Shown piece by piece: positions 23,616 to 31,579 of a stretch of DNA of 32,193 bases. Source of the DNA: [Eubacterium] saphenum (lineage in GTDB: Bacteria; Bacillota; Clostridia; Oscillospirales; Ruminococcaceae); assembly GCA_004554555.1 (NCBI GenBank), contig SFLN01000007.1, positions 1 through 32,193 of the forward strand, read 5' to 3'. The number at the start of each line of letters is the position of its first letter. Position 1 is the stretch's first letter. The notes under the pieces were generated by a model. It did not search any database. It was given only the letters and a program-made list of their open reading frames with translations, and was not told the origin of the DNA. Position numbers and translations under genes: made by a program.

Positions 23616-23697
23616 GGCGGTTGCACCCCGCTGCTTCGCAGCGCCGCAAGCTTTGCTTGCGGGTTTTTCGCCGAGGCGAAAAACGGGTGCAACCGCC
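23616..23697. repeat. cloverleaf-shaped inverted-repeat element, copy 2 (inverted)
   Basis: Perfect 13-bp outer arms (23616-23628 with 23685-23697) enclose three hairpins with no linkers: CGCTGC-TTC-GCAGCG (23629-23643), CCGCAAGC-TTT-GCTTGCGG (23644-23662) and GTTTTTCGC-CGAG-GCGAAAAAC (23663-23684). Hairpin order is the reverse of copy 1, so copy 2 corresponds to its reverse complement. The differences are paired changes on both sides of stems. Confidence 0.85.
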
Positions 23698-23775
23698 AAC
23701 CCGGACGGCGCAGAGAGCCGGCAAGCGCGAAGAAAGCTGCGCGCGATAGGCTAAGAAAGCGGGAGTTTGCGGCGG

Positions 23776-24978
23776 TCAAGCGCGGCTCAGCGAGGACTCG
23801 GGTATCAAGCGCGCGGTGCAGCGTTTATGCTCGGCGAGGGTGACTTTGACGGTGCACAAGCCCGAAAGCTGCTGGAAAACGGTCTGCGAGAGGGCAGCGC
23901 CGCTGATGAGGTGCGCTGGGAAGAACGTGGTGTACAAAGCGGCGCTCTTCCGTGTTGAAATCATCACATAATCCTTGGAGAAGGCACTTTCCGCGTTCCT
24001 CATATACAGGAAAAAGAGCAGGAAAAGGTACGCCGAGATTAAAATTCCCGCGGTGAGGACGGTTCGCGTGATGAGCGCGGAGCCGTTGCCCGTGATGAAA
24101 AGAAGCGCGAGCATTGCCGAAAATCCGATAAACAGCCACATCGGCAGCAGGCAGTGCCCGAAAACCGCGCGGTTCGGGCTTTTGGCAGGGCGTGCTGAAC
24201 GGGTTTTGATGCCGAAGAACGAGCGCAGCAGCTTCCCGCGAATTTTCTCGCTTGCACACGGGAAAATCATTACATCGCGGCAGTACATCGGCGCGCGTTT
24301 TGTAATCAGCGAAAAGAGGGTTGTACGGGAAACGACCGCTGCGGTATTTAGTACAAGCCGGTTTTCATATAATGTAATCAGACCGCTTTTGACGTAAACC
24401 GAGCCGTTTCGCGGGCTTAGCTCAAATCCCGACAGCGCGAGGATTTTCCGAAAAAACGCGAACAGCCAAGCGACAAGCGCGAAAATTCCCAGAAAAACCG
24501 CTGTTCTCGGCAGCACAATATGCGCGATTGAGAGCGCTTTTGTCACGCTTTCGGCTGTCGTGAAAATCGCGCGGATTATCCCGTCAAAGTAAGTTCCGCC
24601 GAAAATTTTCGCGATTTTCCTCAAGGTCAACGCAAAAACCGCTATTCCCGTTAGCGCACGCGTGTCGATAAACGCGCCGAAAACTCTCTCGGGAAACCGT
24701 GGTTTCAGACAAAAATTCCCGCGCTTCGGCAGAAAATCCGGTGCTTCGCTCTCGGAGAGGTAAAACGTGAGGTTTCCGTGCTGTGTGAAAAGCGTTATTT
24801 CTTTCGCTTTCAAAATCCGCAAAAACAGCGTGCGGCGGGTTTGCGCACGAACGATATCGGCGCGGTTCAAGAGCGTGATTTTGCGGATAAACAGCCGCTT
24901 TTCGAGGATTATCAGATTGCCTTTGATTTCGAGTTTAACGAAAAATTTTCGTAGGATATAAAAAAGAATTATTTTCAT
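23776..24978 (-). CDS. membrane protein with bacterial PH (bPH2/YdbT-like) domains
   Basis: The 400-aa protein resembles the DUF304/YdbT group. A first PH-like domain lies at about residues 15-85 (LIILEKRLFIRKITLLNRADIV, then ITLFTQHGNLTFYLSE). One or two membrane segments follow around 150-175 (VFLGIFALVAWLFAFF), then a second PH-like domain (about 180-240; YVKSGLITLYENRLVLN). Two more membrane segments come at about 270-315 (MWLFIGFSAMLALLFI, ILISAYLFLLFFLYM), then a degenerate third PH-like domain. The function of the family is unclear. The ATG at 24978 has AAAGGAA six bases upstream. It faces glmU, with 13 bp between the two start codons. Confidence 0.75.
   Translation of the reverse strand: MKIILFYILRKFFVKLEIKGNLIILEKRLFIRKITLLNRADIVRAQTRRTLFLRILKAKEITLFTQHGNLTFYLSESEAPDFLPKRGNFCLKPRFPERVFGAFIDTRALTGIAVFALTLRKIAKIFGGTYFDGIIRAIFTTAESVTKALSIAHIVLPRTAVFLGIFALVAWLFAFFRKILALSGFELSPRNGSVYVKSGLITLYENRLVLNTAAVVSRTTLFSLITKRAPMYCRDVMIFPCASEKIRGKLLRSFFGIKTRSARPAKSPNRAVFGHCLLPMWLFIGFSAMLALLFITGNGSALITRTVLTAGILISAYLFLLFFLYMRNAESAFSKDYVMISTRKSAALYTTFFPAHLISGAALSQTVFQQLSGLCTVKVTLAEHKRCTARLIPESSLSRA
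24934..24962 (+). promoter_or_regulatory. possible glmU promoter inside the opposing gene
   Basis: TTTAAC (24934-24939) and TATAAA (24957-24962) are 17 bp apart. They lie within the first codons of the minus-strand PH-domain gene. This is the best candidate found, since the 13-bp spacer cannot hold a promoter. Confidence 0.4.
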
Positions 24979-24991
24979 AGGGGGTTCCTTT

Positions 24992-26359
24992 ATGACTACC
25001 GGTTGCGTAATTTTAGCGGGCGGCGCGGGCAAGCGTATGAAGTCCGACAAGCCCAAGGTGCTTTGCGAGCTGCTTAAAAAGCCGATGCTCGGGTGGGTGC
25101 TCGACGCCGCAGAGGAGTTCGGTTTCGACAAAATCGGCGTTGTTACGGGTCACAAACGTGAGTTGACCGAGGAATATATTTCGCAGAATTATGAAAAAAT
25201 AAGTACATACTTCCAGGACGAGCAAAAGGGCACGGGTGACGCGGCGGCTCGCGCGGCTGAGCTGATAAAGAGCGTTGACCGGGTTTGCGTGTTGTGCGGG
25301 GACGCTCCGCTGATGGATGCGCAGACGCTCAAAAACGCGCTCGAGCTGCACGAAAAATCAAACGCGGGAGTTACCGTAATTTCCGCAAAACTCGAAAACC
25401 CCTTTGGTTACGGGAGAATTGTCCGCGATAATTCGGGCAAGTTTCTCGCAATCCGCGAACAAAAGGATTGTTCCCCCGAGGAAACCAAAATATGCGAGGT
25501 GAACGGCGGAGCTTACTGGTTCAACTCGGCGGATTTGCTCGAGGCGCTCCCGAAGCTGAACAACAAAAACGCAAGCGGCGAGTTTTATCTCACGGACTGC
25601 GTTGAAATCATCGGAAACGCTGCCGCTTATATCTGCGAACAGCCCGAAACCATCTCCGGCGCGAATACCCGAAAAGACCTCTTTGAACTCAACAACACGG
25701 TTCGCGAAAAAATCCTGTATAAGCTGATGGACGGGGGAGTTTCGTTCATCACGCTTGACGGTATTATAATAGGTAAGGACGTGAAAATCGGCGCGGACAC
25801 GCTGATTTTGCCGAACACCATTATCACGGGAAAAACCGTTATCGGCAAGAACTGCGAAATCGGCGCAAATTCCCACATCGAGGACTGCACAATCGGCGAC
25901 AATGTTGTTCTCGACAACGTAAAAGCTGTTTCCTCGACAATCGAGGACAATGTAAAGATAGGTCCGTTCTCGCAGCTTCGTCCGGGGTGTGTTATCAAAA
26001 AGGGCGTTAAAATCGGAGATTTTGTTGAAATCAAGAACAGCAACATCGGCGAAAACACCGCGGTTGCTCACCTCACCTATCTCGGCGACAGCGACGTTGG
26101 GCGCGGCGTAAACTTCGGCTGCGGGTGCGTTACCGCGAACTATGACGGCGTGAAAAAGTACCGCACCGAAATCGGCTCGCACGCCTTTATCGGCTGCAAT
26201 ACGAATTTGATTGCTCCCGTTAAAATCGGCGAAAATGCCGCAACGGGCGCGGGCTCGACGATAACGGTTGATGTTCCCGAAAACGCGCTTGCCGTTGAAC
26301 GAGGAAAAGCGAAAATCTACGAGAACTGGCACGGTAATTTTGAAAGAAAGAAAAAATAA
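24992..26359 (+). CDS. glmU: bifunctional UDP-GlcNAc pyrophosphorylase / glucosamine-1-phosphate acetyltransferase
   Basis: The 455-aa cytoplasmic enzyme makes UDP-N-acetylglucosamine for peptidoglycan and teichoic acid. The N-terminal uridyltransferase has LAGGAGKRMKSDKPKVL (8-24) and the QKGTGDAA segment. The C-terminal left-handed beta-helix acetyltransferase (from about 250) shows hexapeptide repeats and the acetyl-transfer region (AHLTYLGDSDVG, NFGCGCVTANYDG, KYRTEIG, FIGCNTNLIAPV). The length is typical. The ATG follows AGGGGG with a seven-base gap; that site overlaps the ribosome site of the opposed PH-domain gene. Confidence 0.97.
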   Translation: MTTGCVILAGGAGKRMKSDKPKVLCELLKKPMLGWVLDAAEEFGFDKIGVVTGHKRELTEEYISQNYEKISTYFQDEQKGTGDAAARAAELIKSVDRVCVLCGDAPLMDAQTLKNALELHEKSNAGVTVISAKLENPFGYGRIVRDNSGKFLAIREQKDCSPEETKICEVNGGAYWFNSADLLEALPKLNNKNASGEFYLTDCVEIIGNAAAYICEQPETISGANTRKDLFELNNTVREKILYKLMDGGVSFITLDGIIIGKDVKIGADTLILPNTIITGKTVIGKNCEIGANSHIEDCTIGDNVVLDNVKAVSSTIEDNVKIGPFSQLRPGCVIKKGVKIGDFVEIKNSNIGENTAVAHLTYLGDSDVGRGVNFGCGCVTANYDGVKKYRTEIGSHAFIGCNTNLIAPVKIGENAATGAGSTITVDVPENALAVERGKAKIYENWHGNFERKKK

Positions 26360-26449
26360 CTTACTTTTTGGGGACAAGGGGAAAATGTATAATCCGCAAA
26401 ACGGTTTTATTGGGACGGGAAAATAGCCTTGACGAAAAGGGTGGTTTAA

Positions 26450-26971
26450 ATGAAAGCGTTAGTTGTTGTTGATTATCAGGTTGATTTTGTAAACGGCGCT
26501 CTTGGTTTTGAGGGCGCGGAGCTGCTCGAACCCATCATTGTCCAAAAAATCGGAGAAACCCGCGCAGAAGGCGGGAAAATCATCTTCACGCTTGACACGC
26601 ACAACCAAAATTACCTCGAAACCGCCGAGGGGAAAAAGCTCCCCGTGCCGCACTGCATCGACGGTTCTGACGGGCACAAGCTCTTCGGCAAGGTCGCGGA
26701 GTGCGTTGATATGCGCACCGATATCGTGATAAAAAAGCGCGCGTTCGGCTCGATGGATTTGGCGGTTGTGCTGAAGAAATTCGCGTTTGACGAGGTGGAG
26801 CTTTGCGGGCTGGTCACGGATATCTGCGTTGTTTCAAACGCGATTATTGCCAAAGCCGCGCTTCCCGAGGCGAAAATTGTTGTGGACAGCAGCGCCTGCG
26901 GTTCGGGGAACAGGCAGGCTCACGAAAACGCGCTTTGCGTTATGCGCGGAGTTCAGATTGATGTGATTTAG
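26450..26971 (+). CDS. pncA: nicotinamidase-like cysteine hydrolase
   Basis: The 173-aa isochorismatase-fold hydrolase carries the triad D8 (VVVDYQVDF), K95/K96 (IVIKKRAFG) and C126 (GLVTDICVVSNAI). Metal ligands D49, H51 (TLDTH) and H68 (VPHC) are those of true nicotinamidases, which turn nicotinamide into nicotinate. The pncB gene follows 10 bp later, so the pair makes the Preiss-Handler salvage entry to NAD. The ATG follows AAAGGGTGG. A TATAAT at 26388-26393 lies upstream, but without a convincing -35. Confidence 0.9.
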   Translation: MKALVVVDYQVDFVNGALGFEGAELLEPIIVQKIGETRAEGGKIIFTLDTHNQNYLETAEGKKLPVPHCIDGSDGHKLFGKVAECVDMRTDIVIKKRAFGSMDLAVVLKKFAFDEVELCGLVTDICVVSNAIIAKAALPEAKIVVDSSACGSGNRQAHENALCVMRGVQIDVI

Positions 26972-26981
26972 GAGATTTGCG

Positions 26982-28427
26982 ATGATTACCGAACAGAATT
27001 GCACAATGCTTTGCGACTTTTATCAGCTCACGATGGGCAACGGTTACTTCAAATCCAAGCACAAGGACACCATCGCGTTTTTTGACGTCTTTTTCAGACG
27101 TGTGCCCGACAACGGCGGCTTCGCGGTCTGCGCGGGTCTGGAGCAGGTTATCGGATATATCGAAAATCTTCGATTTGATGAAGATGATATTGAGTTTCTG
27201 CGCAAAAAGGGAATTTTTGACGAGGAATTTCTCGAGTATCTGCGGAATTTCAAGTTCGAGGGCGACATTTTCGCGATACCCGAAGGCACGCCCGTTTTCC
27301 CCTACGAGCCGCTGATTACGGTGCGCGCGCCCGCTATTCAAGCGCAGCTGATTGAAACAATGCTCTTGCTTTTGGTGAACCACCAATCGCTGATTGCCAC
27401 AAAGGCGAACAGAATTGTGCGCGCGGCAAAAGGGAGAGCGATTTCGGAATTTGGTTCGAGAAGAGCCCAGGGCGCTTCGGGAGCGGTTCTCGGCGCGAGG
27501 GCAGCTTATATCGGCGGCTGCGGCGGTACGGCGTGCGTTCTCTCGGACAAGCTTTTCGGCGTTCCCGCAACGGGCACGATGGCGCACTCCTGGGTGCAGA
27601 TGTTTGACACGGAGCTGGAAGCGTTCGAGGAATACTGCCGCGTTTATCCCGACAGCACGACGCTGCTCGTTGACACCTACAACGTCCTCAAATCGGGCGT
27701 CCCGAACGCAATCAAGGCTTTTGACAATGTGCTGAAGCCGCTTGGAAAGCGACCTGTCGGTATTCGGCTGGATTCGGGAGATATCGCGTATCTTTCGGTT
27801 GAAGCGCGGAAAATGCTGGACGAGGCGGGTTATCCCGACTGCAAAATTGTCGCGTCAAACTCGCTTGACGAGCACATCATCGCCGACCTGCTGAATCAAG
27901 GTGCGAAAATCGACCTTTTCGGCGTGGGCGAGCGGCTGATTACAGCTTCATCCGAGCCGGTTTTCGGCGGGGTGTACAAGCTTTGCGCGGTCGAGGAAAA
28001 CGGCGAAATCAAGCCGAAAATCAAGATAAGCGAGAATGTTGCCAAAATCACAAACCCGCATTACAAAAAGCTTTACCGCATTTTCGACAATAAAACCGGC
28101 AAAGCCGAGGCGGATTTGATTTGCGTGTTTGACGAGAAAATTGACGAGAGCAAGCCGCTGGAGCTTTTCGACCCCGATTACACCTGGAAGCGCAAGACGA
28201 TGACCGATTTCACTGCGAAGGAGCTGCAGGTTCCCGTATTTTTGAACGGCAAACGCGTGTACAATTCGCCAGATATCCAAAGCATCAAAAATTACTGCGC
28301 GGAGCAGCTCGCGACAATGTGGGACTCGGTTTTGCGCTTTGAGAACCCGCATAGGTATTACGTTGATTTGTCCGAGAAGCTGTGGAATATCAAGCATGAG
28401 CTTCTTTCCGATAAAGGAAAATCTTAA
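26982..28427 (+). CDS. pncB: nicotinate phosphoribosyltransferase
   Basis: The 481-aa enzyme makes nicotinate mononucleotide from nicotinate and PRPP. Family motifs: the N-terminal LCDFYQLTMGNGYF, FDVFFRRVPDNGGFAV, the catalytic-loop histidine in GTMAHSWVQMF, IRLDSGDIAYLS, ASNSLDEHII and FGVGERLITA, followed by a C-terminal extension typical of the longer Gram-positive type. The ATG follows GGAGATTTGCG. It is directly downstream of the nicotinamidase gene and supplied by its product. Confidence 0.95.
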   Translation: MITEQNCTMLCDFYQLTMGNGYFKSKHKDTIAFFDVFFRRVPDNGGFAVCAGLEQVIGYIENLRFDEDDIEFLRKKGIFDEEFLEYLRNFKFEGDIFAIPEGTPVFPYEPLITVRAPAIQAQLIETMLLLLVNHQSLIATKANRIVRAAKGRAISEFGSRRAQGASGAVLGARAAYIGGCGGTACVLSDKLFGVPATGTMAHSWVQMFDTELEAFEEYCRVYPDSTTLLVDTYNVLKSGVPNAIKAFDNVLKPLGKRPVGIRLDSGDIAYLSVEARKMLDEAGYPDCKIVASNSLDEHIIADLLNQGAKIDLFGVGERLITASSEPVFGGVYKLCAVEENGEIKPKIKISENVAKITNPHYKKLYRIFDNKTGKAEADLICVFDEKIDESKPLELFDPDYTWKRKTMTDFTAKELQVPVFLNGKRVYNSPDIQSIKNYCAEQLATMWDSVLRFENPHRYYVDLSEKLWNIKHELLSDKGKS

Positions 28428-28445
28428 TTTCGGAGGTGAGTCCGC

Positions 28446-29900
28446 TTGACGCGGGAAAAATTTGAAGCGCTCTGCCGCGAATGCTGCCGTCAAAGCGGTC
28501 TTTCCGAGTGCCTTTTTGCCGACGCTGACGTCGGGTTTATCGACACCTCCGTCGACTGCGACGGTTCGCGGGGAATTGCCTTTTCCAAGCGGAAAATGAT
28601 GGTGAATTTTGACGGCACCGTCAAAAACGTCGCTTACTGCAAAATACGTTCCGTGCAGATTATCAGCAGCATGGAGGACGCTTTCGCGGACGAGCTTGAA
28701 ATCTCGGGCGAGCACTCCCGCCTGCGAATTTCCGACTACTCCATCGATAAGCTCAAGCTCAAGCAAATCATCGAGGGGCTTTGCGAGGGGATTGAGGAAA
28801 AAACGGCGGCAAATGCCGCTGAAATTCCCGAAACGGTTGAAGAAAAAGAGGCTCAAAAGCCTGCTGAAAACGCTGTCGAAATCGCGGAAACGGTCGAGAA
28901 ATCACCGACTGCAAATGCCGCCGAAATTCCCGAAACAGCTGAAGAAAAAGCGGTTGAAAAGCCTTCCGAAAAGGTTGCCGACACCGTGGAAAAAGCGGTC
29001 GAAGCTCCCGAAAAAGTTGAAGAAACCGTTGAAAAGATTGAGCAAAAGGTTGTCGAAACCGTACCCGCAGCTGCCGAAAATATCAACGAGCTTCCTTTGG
29101 GGTACGAAAGCGAAATTCCCGTTATCGCGGAACAGCCGGTTTCCGAGGCTTATCCTGTCGGTGAAATAGAGTGGCTTAACGGCGCGGTTAAGACGGAAGA
29201 AAAAGCGGTCACGGAGGAGAAAATCGAGTGGCTGAGCGGTATGCGCGATGAGCAACCGCCCGAAATTCCCGAAAATCCGACCGACACCGAAGCCGCCGAC
29301 CGTGAGCTTATCGAGCAGATGTCCCGTGAGGAAACGCTTGACTTTTTGTCGAAAGCGCTCAGCGAAATCAACGACGAGCCTGCTTCCGAGGGGCTGCCCG
29401 AGATTGCCGTAAAGCCCGATACGAACGCACTTTCGGTGAAAGATTTTGCCGAGAACTTGCCCGAGGAAAAAGCTCCCCCGAAAAACGGCGGGCTTTCAAA
29501 AGAACCCGTTTGGGGCGATATCTACATAAAGGCAAGCCGCAGTCTGCGGGAGCTTTGCGAGAGCGGCAGGCTTTCGATGGACGTTATCGAAAACGAGCTT
29601 CGCGAAAAGCTTCTCGACTCCGCAAAAGCCTTTGCTCAAATCATTGCCGATGAACAGAAAGTGCCGAAAACGCTCATTCCGAAAATCGCCGAGCTGAAAA
29701 ATGCCGCCGCGAATTTTGACGAGTATTTTGCTTACGGCGAGGACGTCGGCGTGAGGGTTATGTTTTTTATGCTGTATCAGATGCTGTCCTACGCGGACAG
29801 AATTGCCGAAAATCCCGACACGAAAGAGCCGCTGAACGACTTTTTCAGACGGTTCGGCACGGCGGGTATTACTTTGTCTATGCTTGACGTGAGGGGCTGA
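28446..29900 (+). CDS. hypothetical acidic protein with Glu/Lys/Pro-rich repeat linker
   Basis: I do not recognise this 484-aa protein. Residues 1 to about 115 are a folded domain of strands and a closing helix (GIAFSKRKMMVNFDG, VAYCKIRSVQIISS, LKLKQIIEGLCEGI), loosely PH-like. Residues 118-235 are Glu/Ala/Lys/Pro-rich and probably extended or coiled, with ANAAEIPET repeated at 122-130 and 157-164. A duplicated IEWL-x-G motif follows (241-246 and 260-265). Residues 355-484 form a helical domain (WGDIYIKASRSLREL, VMFFMLYQMLSYADRI). No signal peptide or membrane helix is seen. The start is a TTG at 28446, supported by CGGAGGTGAG upstream. It lies between pncB and guaA. Confidence 0.8.
   Translation: MTREKFEALCRECCRQSGLSECLFADADVGFIDTSVDCDGSRGIAFSKRKMMVNFDGTVKNVAYCKIRSVQIISSMEDAFADELEISGEHSRLRISDYSIDKLKLKQIIEGLCEGIEEKTAANAAEIPETVEEKEAQKPAENAVEIAETVEKSPTANAAEIPETAEEKAVEKPSEKVADTVEKAVEAPEKVEETVEKIEQKVVETVPAAAENINELPLGYESEIPVIAEQPVSEAYPVGEIEWLNGAVKTEEKAVTEEKIEWLSGMRDEQPPEIPENPTDTEAADRELIEQMSREETLDFLSKALSEINDEPASEGLPEIAVKPDTNALSVKDFAENLPEEKAPPKNGGLSKEPVWGDIYIKASRSLRELCESGRLSMDVIENELREKLLDSAKAFAQIIADEQKVPKTLIPKIAELKNAAANFDEYFAYGEDVGVRVMFFMLYQMLSYADRIAENPDTKEPLNDFFRRFGTAGITLSMLDVRG
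28809..28949 (+). repeat. internal direct repeat in the acidic protein gene
   Basis: The segment 28809-28847 recurs at 28911-28949 with only a few base changes. It encodes the repeated ANAAEIPET unit. Slippage or recombination here would change linker length. Confidence 0.65.
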
Positions 29901-29936
29901 CTCTCGCGTGAATAAAATAAAGAAACGGAGATTTTT

Positions 29937-31478
29937 ATGAAAAACGAAATTGTGTTGGTGTTGGACTTTGGAGGGCAGTATAATCAGCTTATCGCCCGCA
30001 GAGTGCGCGAGCATAAGATTTACTGCGAGGTGAAATCCTACAAAACGCCCATCGAGGAAATCAAGGCGATGAACCCGTCCGGTATCATCTTCACCGGCGG
30101 TCCGAACAGCGTTTATCTCGACAGCTCACCGAGAATGAGCAAGGAAATTCTTGAGCTTGGAGTGCCTGTTCTGGGAATTTGCTACGGCGCGCAGTTTATG
30201 GTTTACGCTCTCGGCGGCACAATCGAGCCTGCGAGCGACGCTTCGCTGTCCGAATACGGAAGAACCGAGTGCGAGATGGACACCACTTCGCCGCTTTTCG
30301 ACGGACTTGATGAAAAATCTATTGTTTGGATGAGCCACAACGACTACATATCGCGCGTTCCCGATGGGTTCAAGTCTATCGGTCATAGCGTGAAATGTCC
30401 GTTCGGCGCGATGGCTGATGAGAAACGCAAGCTCTACGGCGTGCAGTTCCACCCCGAGGTTAATCACACGGTGCAGGGCTTTGATATGCTCGGAAACTTC
30501 CTGTACAAAATCTGCGGCTGCAAGGGCGATTGGACAATGGAAAACTACGCCGAAACCGCAATCCGCGATATCCGCGAAAAGGTCGGCAGCGGCAAGGCTC
30601 TTCTCGCGCTTTCGGGCGGCGTGGACAGCTCGGTTGCCTGCAAACTCATGGCAAAGGCTATCGGCAGCCAGCTCACCTGTATCTTCGTTGACCACGGTTT
30701 GATGCGCAAAAACGAGGGCGACGAGGTTGAGGCTGCGTTCAAGGACAGCGGCGTGAATTTTGTCCGCGTTAATGCCGGCGAACGCTTCCTGTCGAAACTC
30801 GCGGGTGTTTCCGAACCCGAGAAAAAGCGCAAGATTATCGGCGAAGAGTTTATCCGCGTTTTCGAGGAAGAGGCAAAGAAAATAGGTAAGGTTGACTATC
30901 TCGTTCAAGGTACAATCTATCCCGACGTCATCGAGAGCGGAACGGGCGACGCTGCCGTTATCAAGAGCCACCACAATGTCGGCGGTTTGCCCGATTACGT
31001 TGACTTCAAGGAAATCATCGAGCCGCTGCGCCTGCTCTTCAAAGACGAGGTGCGCGCGCTTGGCACAACGCTTGGTCTTGACGAAAAGCTTGTCTGGCGG
31101 CAGCCGTTCCCCGGCCCCGGACTTGCTATCAGAATTATCGGCGACATCACTCCCGAAAAGGTTGCGATTTTGCAGGACGCGGACGCGATTTTCCGCGAGG
31201 AAATCGCAAATGCCGGTCTCGACCGCAGCATAAATCAGTATTTCGCAGTCCTCACAAATATGCGCTCGGTCGGCGTTATGGGCGACGGCAGAACCTACGA
31301 CTACACCCTCGCGCTCCGCGGCGTTTCCACAAGCGACTTTATGACCGCCGATTTCTCGCGGATACCTTACGACGTCCTCGAAAAGGTTTCCGTGCGCATC
31401 GTCAACGAGGTTAAGAATATCAACCGAATTGTGTATGATATTACGTCAAAGCCGCCGGCGACTATTGAGTGGGAATGA
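29937..31478 (+). CDS. guaA: GMP synthase (glutamine-hydrolysing)
   Basis: This 513-aa enzyme converts XMP to GMP. The class I glutamine amidotransferase half has the nucleophile C82 (GICYGAQFM, with Ala where Met is common) and the His/Glu pair in VQFHPEVNHT. The ATP pyrophosphatase half has the PP-loop LSGGVDSSV, followed by FVDHGLMRKNE. The C-terminal dimerisation domain ends in the conserved KPPATIEWE. The ATG follows AACGGAG. The 3' end is a known insertion site of integrative elements in many bacteria, which matters for the sequence that follows. Confidence 0.97.
   Translation: MKNEIVLVLDFGGQYNQLIARRVREHKIYCEVKSYKTPIEEIKAMNPSGIIFTGGPNSVYLDSSPRMSKEILELGVPVLGICYGAQFMVYALGGTIEPASDASLSEYGRTECEMDTTSPLFDGLDEKSIVWMSHNDYISRVPDGFKSIGHSVKCPFGAMADEKRKLYGVQFHPEVNHTVQGFDMLGNFLYKICGCKGDWTMENYAETAIRDIREKVGSGKALLALSGGVDSSVACKLMAKAIGSQLTCIFVDHGLMRKNEGDEVEAAFKDSGVNFVRVNAGERFLSKLAGVSEPEKKRKIIGEEFIRVFEEEAKKIGKVDYLVQGTIYPDVIESGTGDAAVIKSHHNVGGLPDYVDFKEIIEPLRLLFKDEVRALGTTLGLDEKLVWRQPFPGPGLAIRIIGDITPEKVAILQDADAIFREEIANAGLDRSINQYFAVLTNMRSVGVMGDGRTYDYTLALRGVSTSDFMTADFSRIPYDVLEKVSVRIVNEVKNINRIVYDITSKPPATIEWE
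31460..31478 (+). other. candidate attachment site at the guaA 3' end
   Basis: The last codons of guaA encode the invariant ATIEWE and stop. Site-specific integrases are known to use this end of guaA. The gene is intact, as expected when an element brings its own copy of the core. The other att copy is not in the window. Confidence 0.3.
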
Positions 31479-31493
31479 GTAAATCTCCAAAAG

Positions 31494-31513
31494 AATGGCT
31501 CAACAAAGCCATT
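31494..31513 (+). terminator. weak stem-loop after guaA
   Basis: AATGGCT (31494-31500) pairs with AGCCATT (31507-31513) around CAACAA. There is no T-run after it, so its role as a terminator is uncertain. Confidence 0.35.
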
Positions 31514-31579
31514 TATAGCACTTCAACCCCCGATTTGATAGCAGAATGATAGCTTATGCAGTCGGTAATGCCTTTTTTG

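Larger units (their letters stand above)
23237..23775. other. non-coding, structured, GC-rich spacer
   Basis: This 540-bp gap between the decarboxylase stop and the convergent PH-domain gene has no credible gene. It holds two cloverleaf-like elements (23310-23389 and 23616-23697), and AGCTTGCTTTGTGC is repeated in direct orientation just before each (23283-23296 and 23589-23602). GCGGTCAAGC also occurs both near 23500 and at the end of the gap. Open frames here are by-products of the palindromes. Confidence 0.7.

Noticed and set aside
23616..23697. tRNA gene
   Set aside because: It has a cloverleaf outline, but with a 13-bp closing stem, no linker bases, 3-4-nt loops, no T-loop sequence and no anticodon loop.
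23310..23697. Integron attC sites
   Set aside because: No integrase or cassette genes, no conserved core sites, and the junction shape differs from attC.
26360..26449. Riboswitch in front of pncA
   Set aside because: The spacer is only 90 bp, with no stable stems or match to known NAD or purine riboswitch cores.
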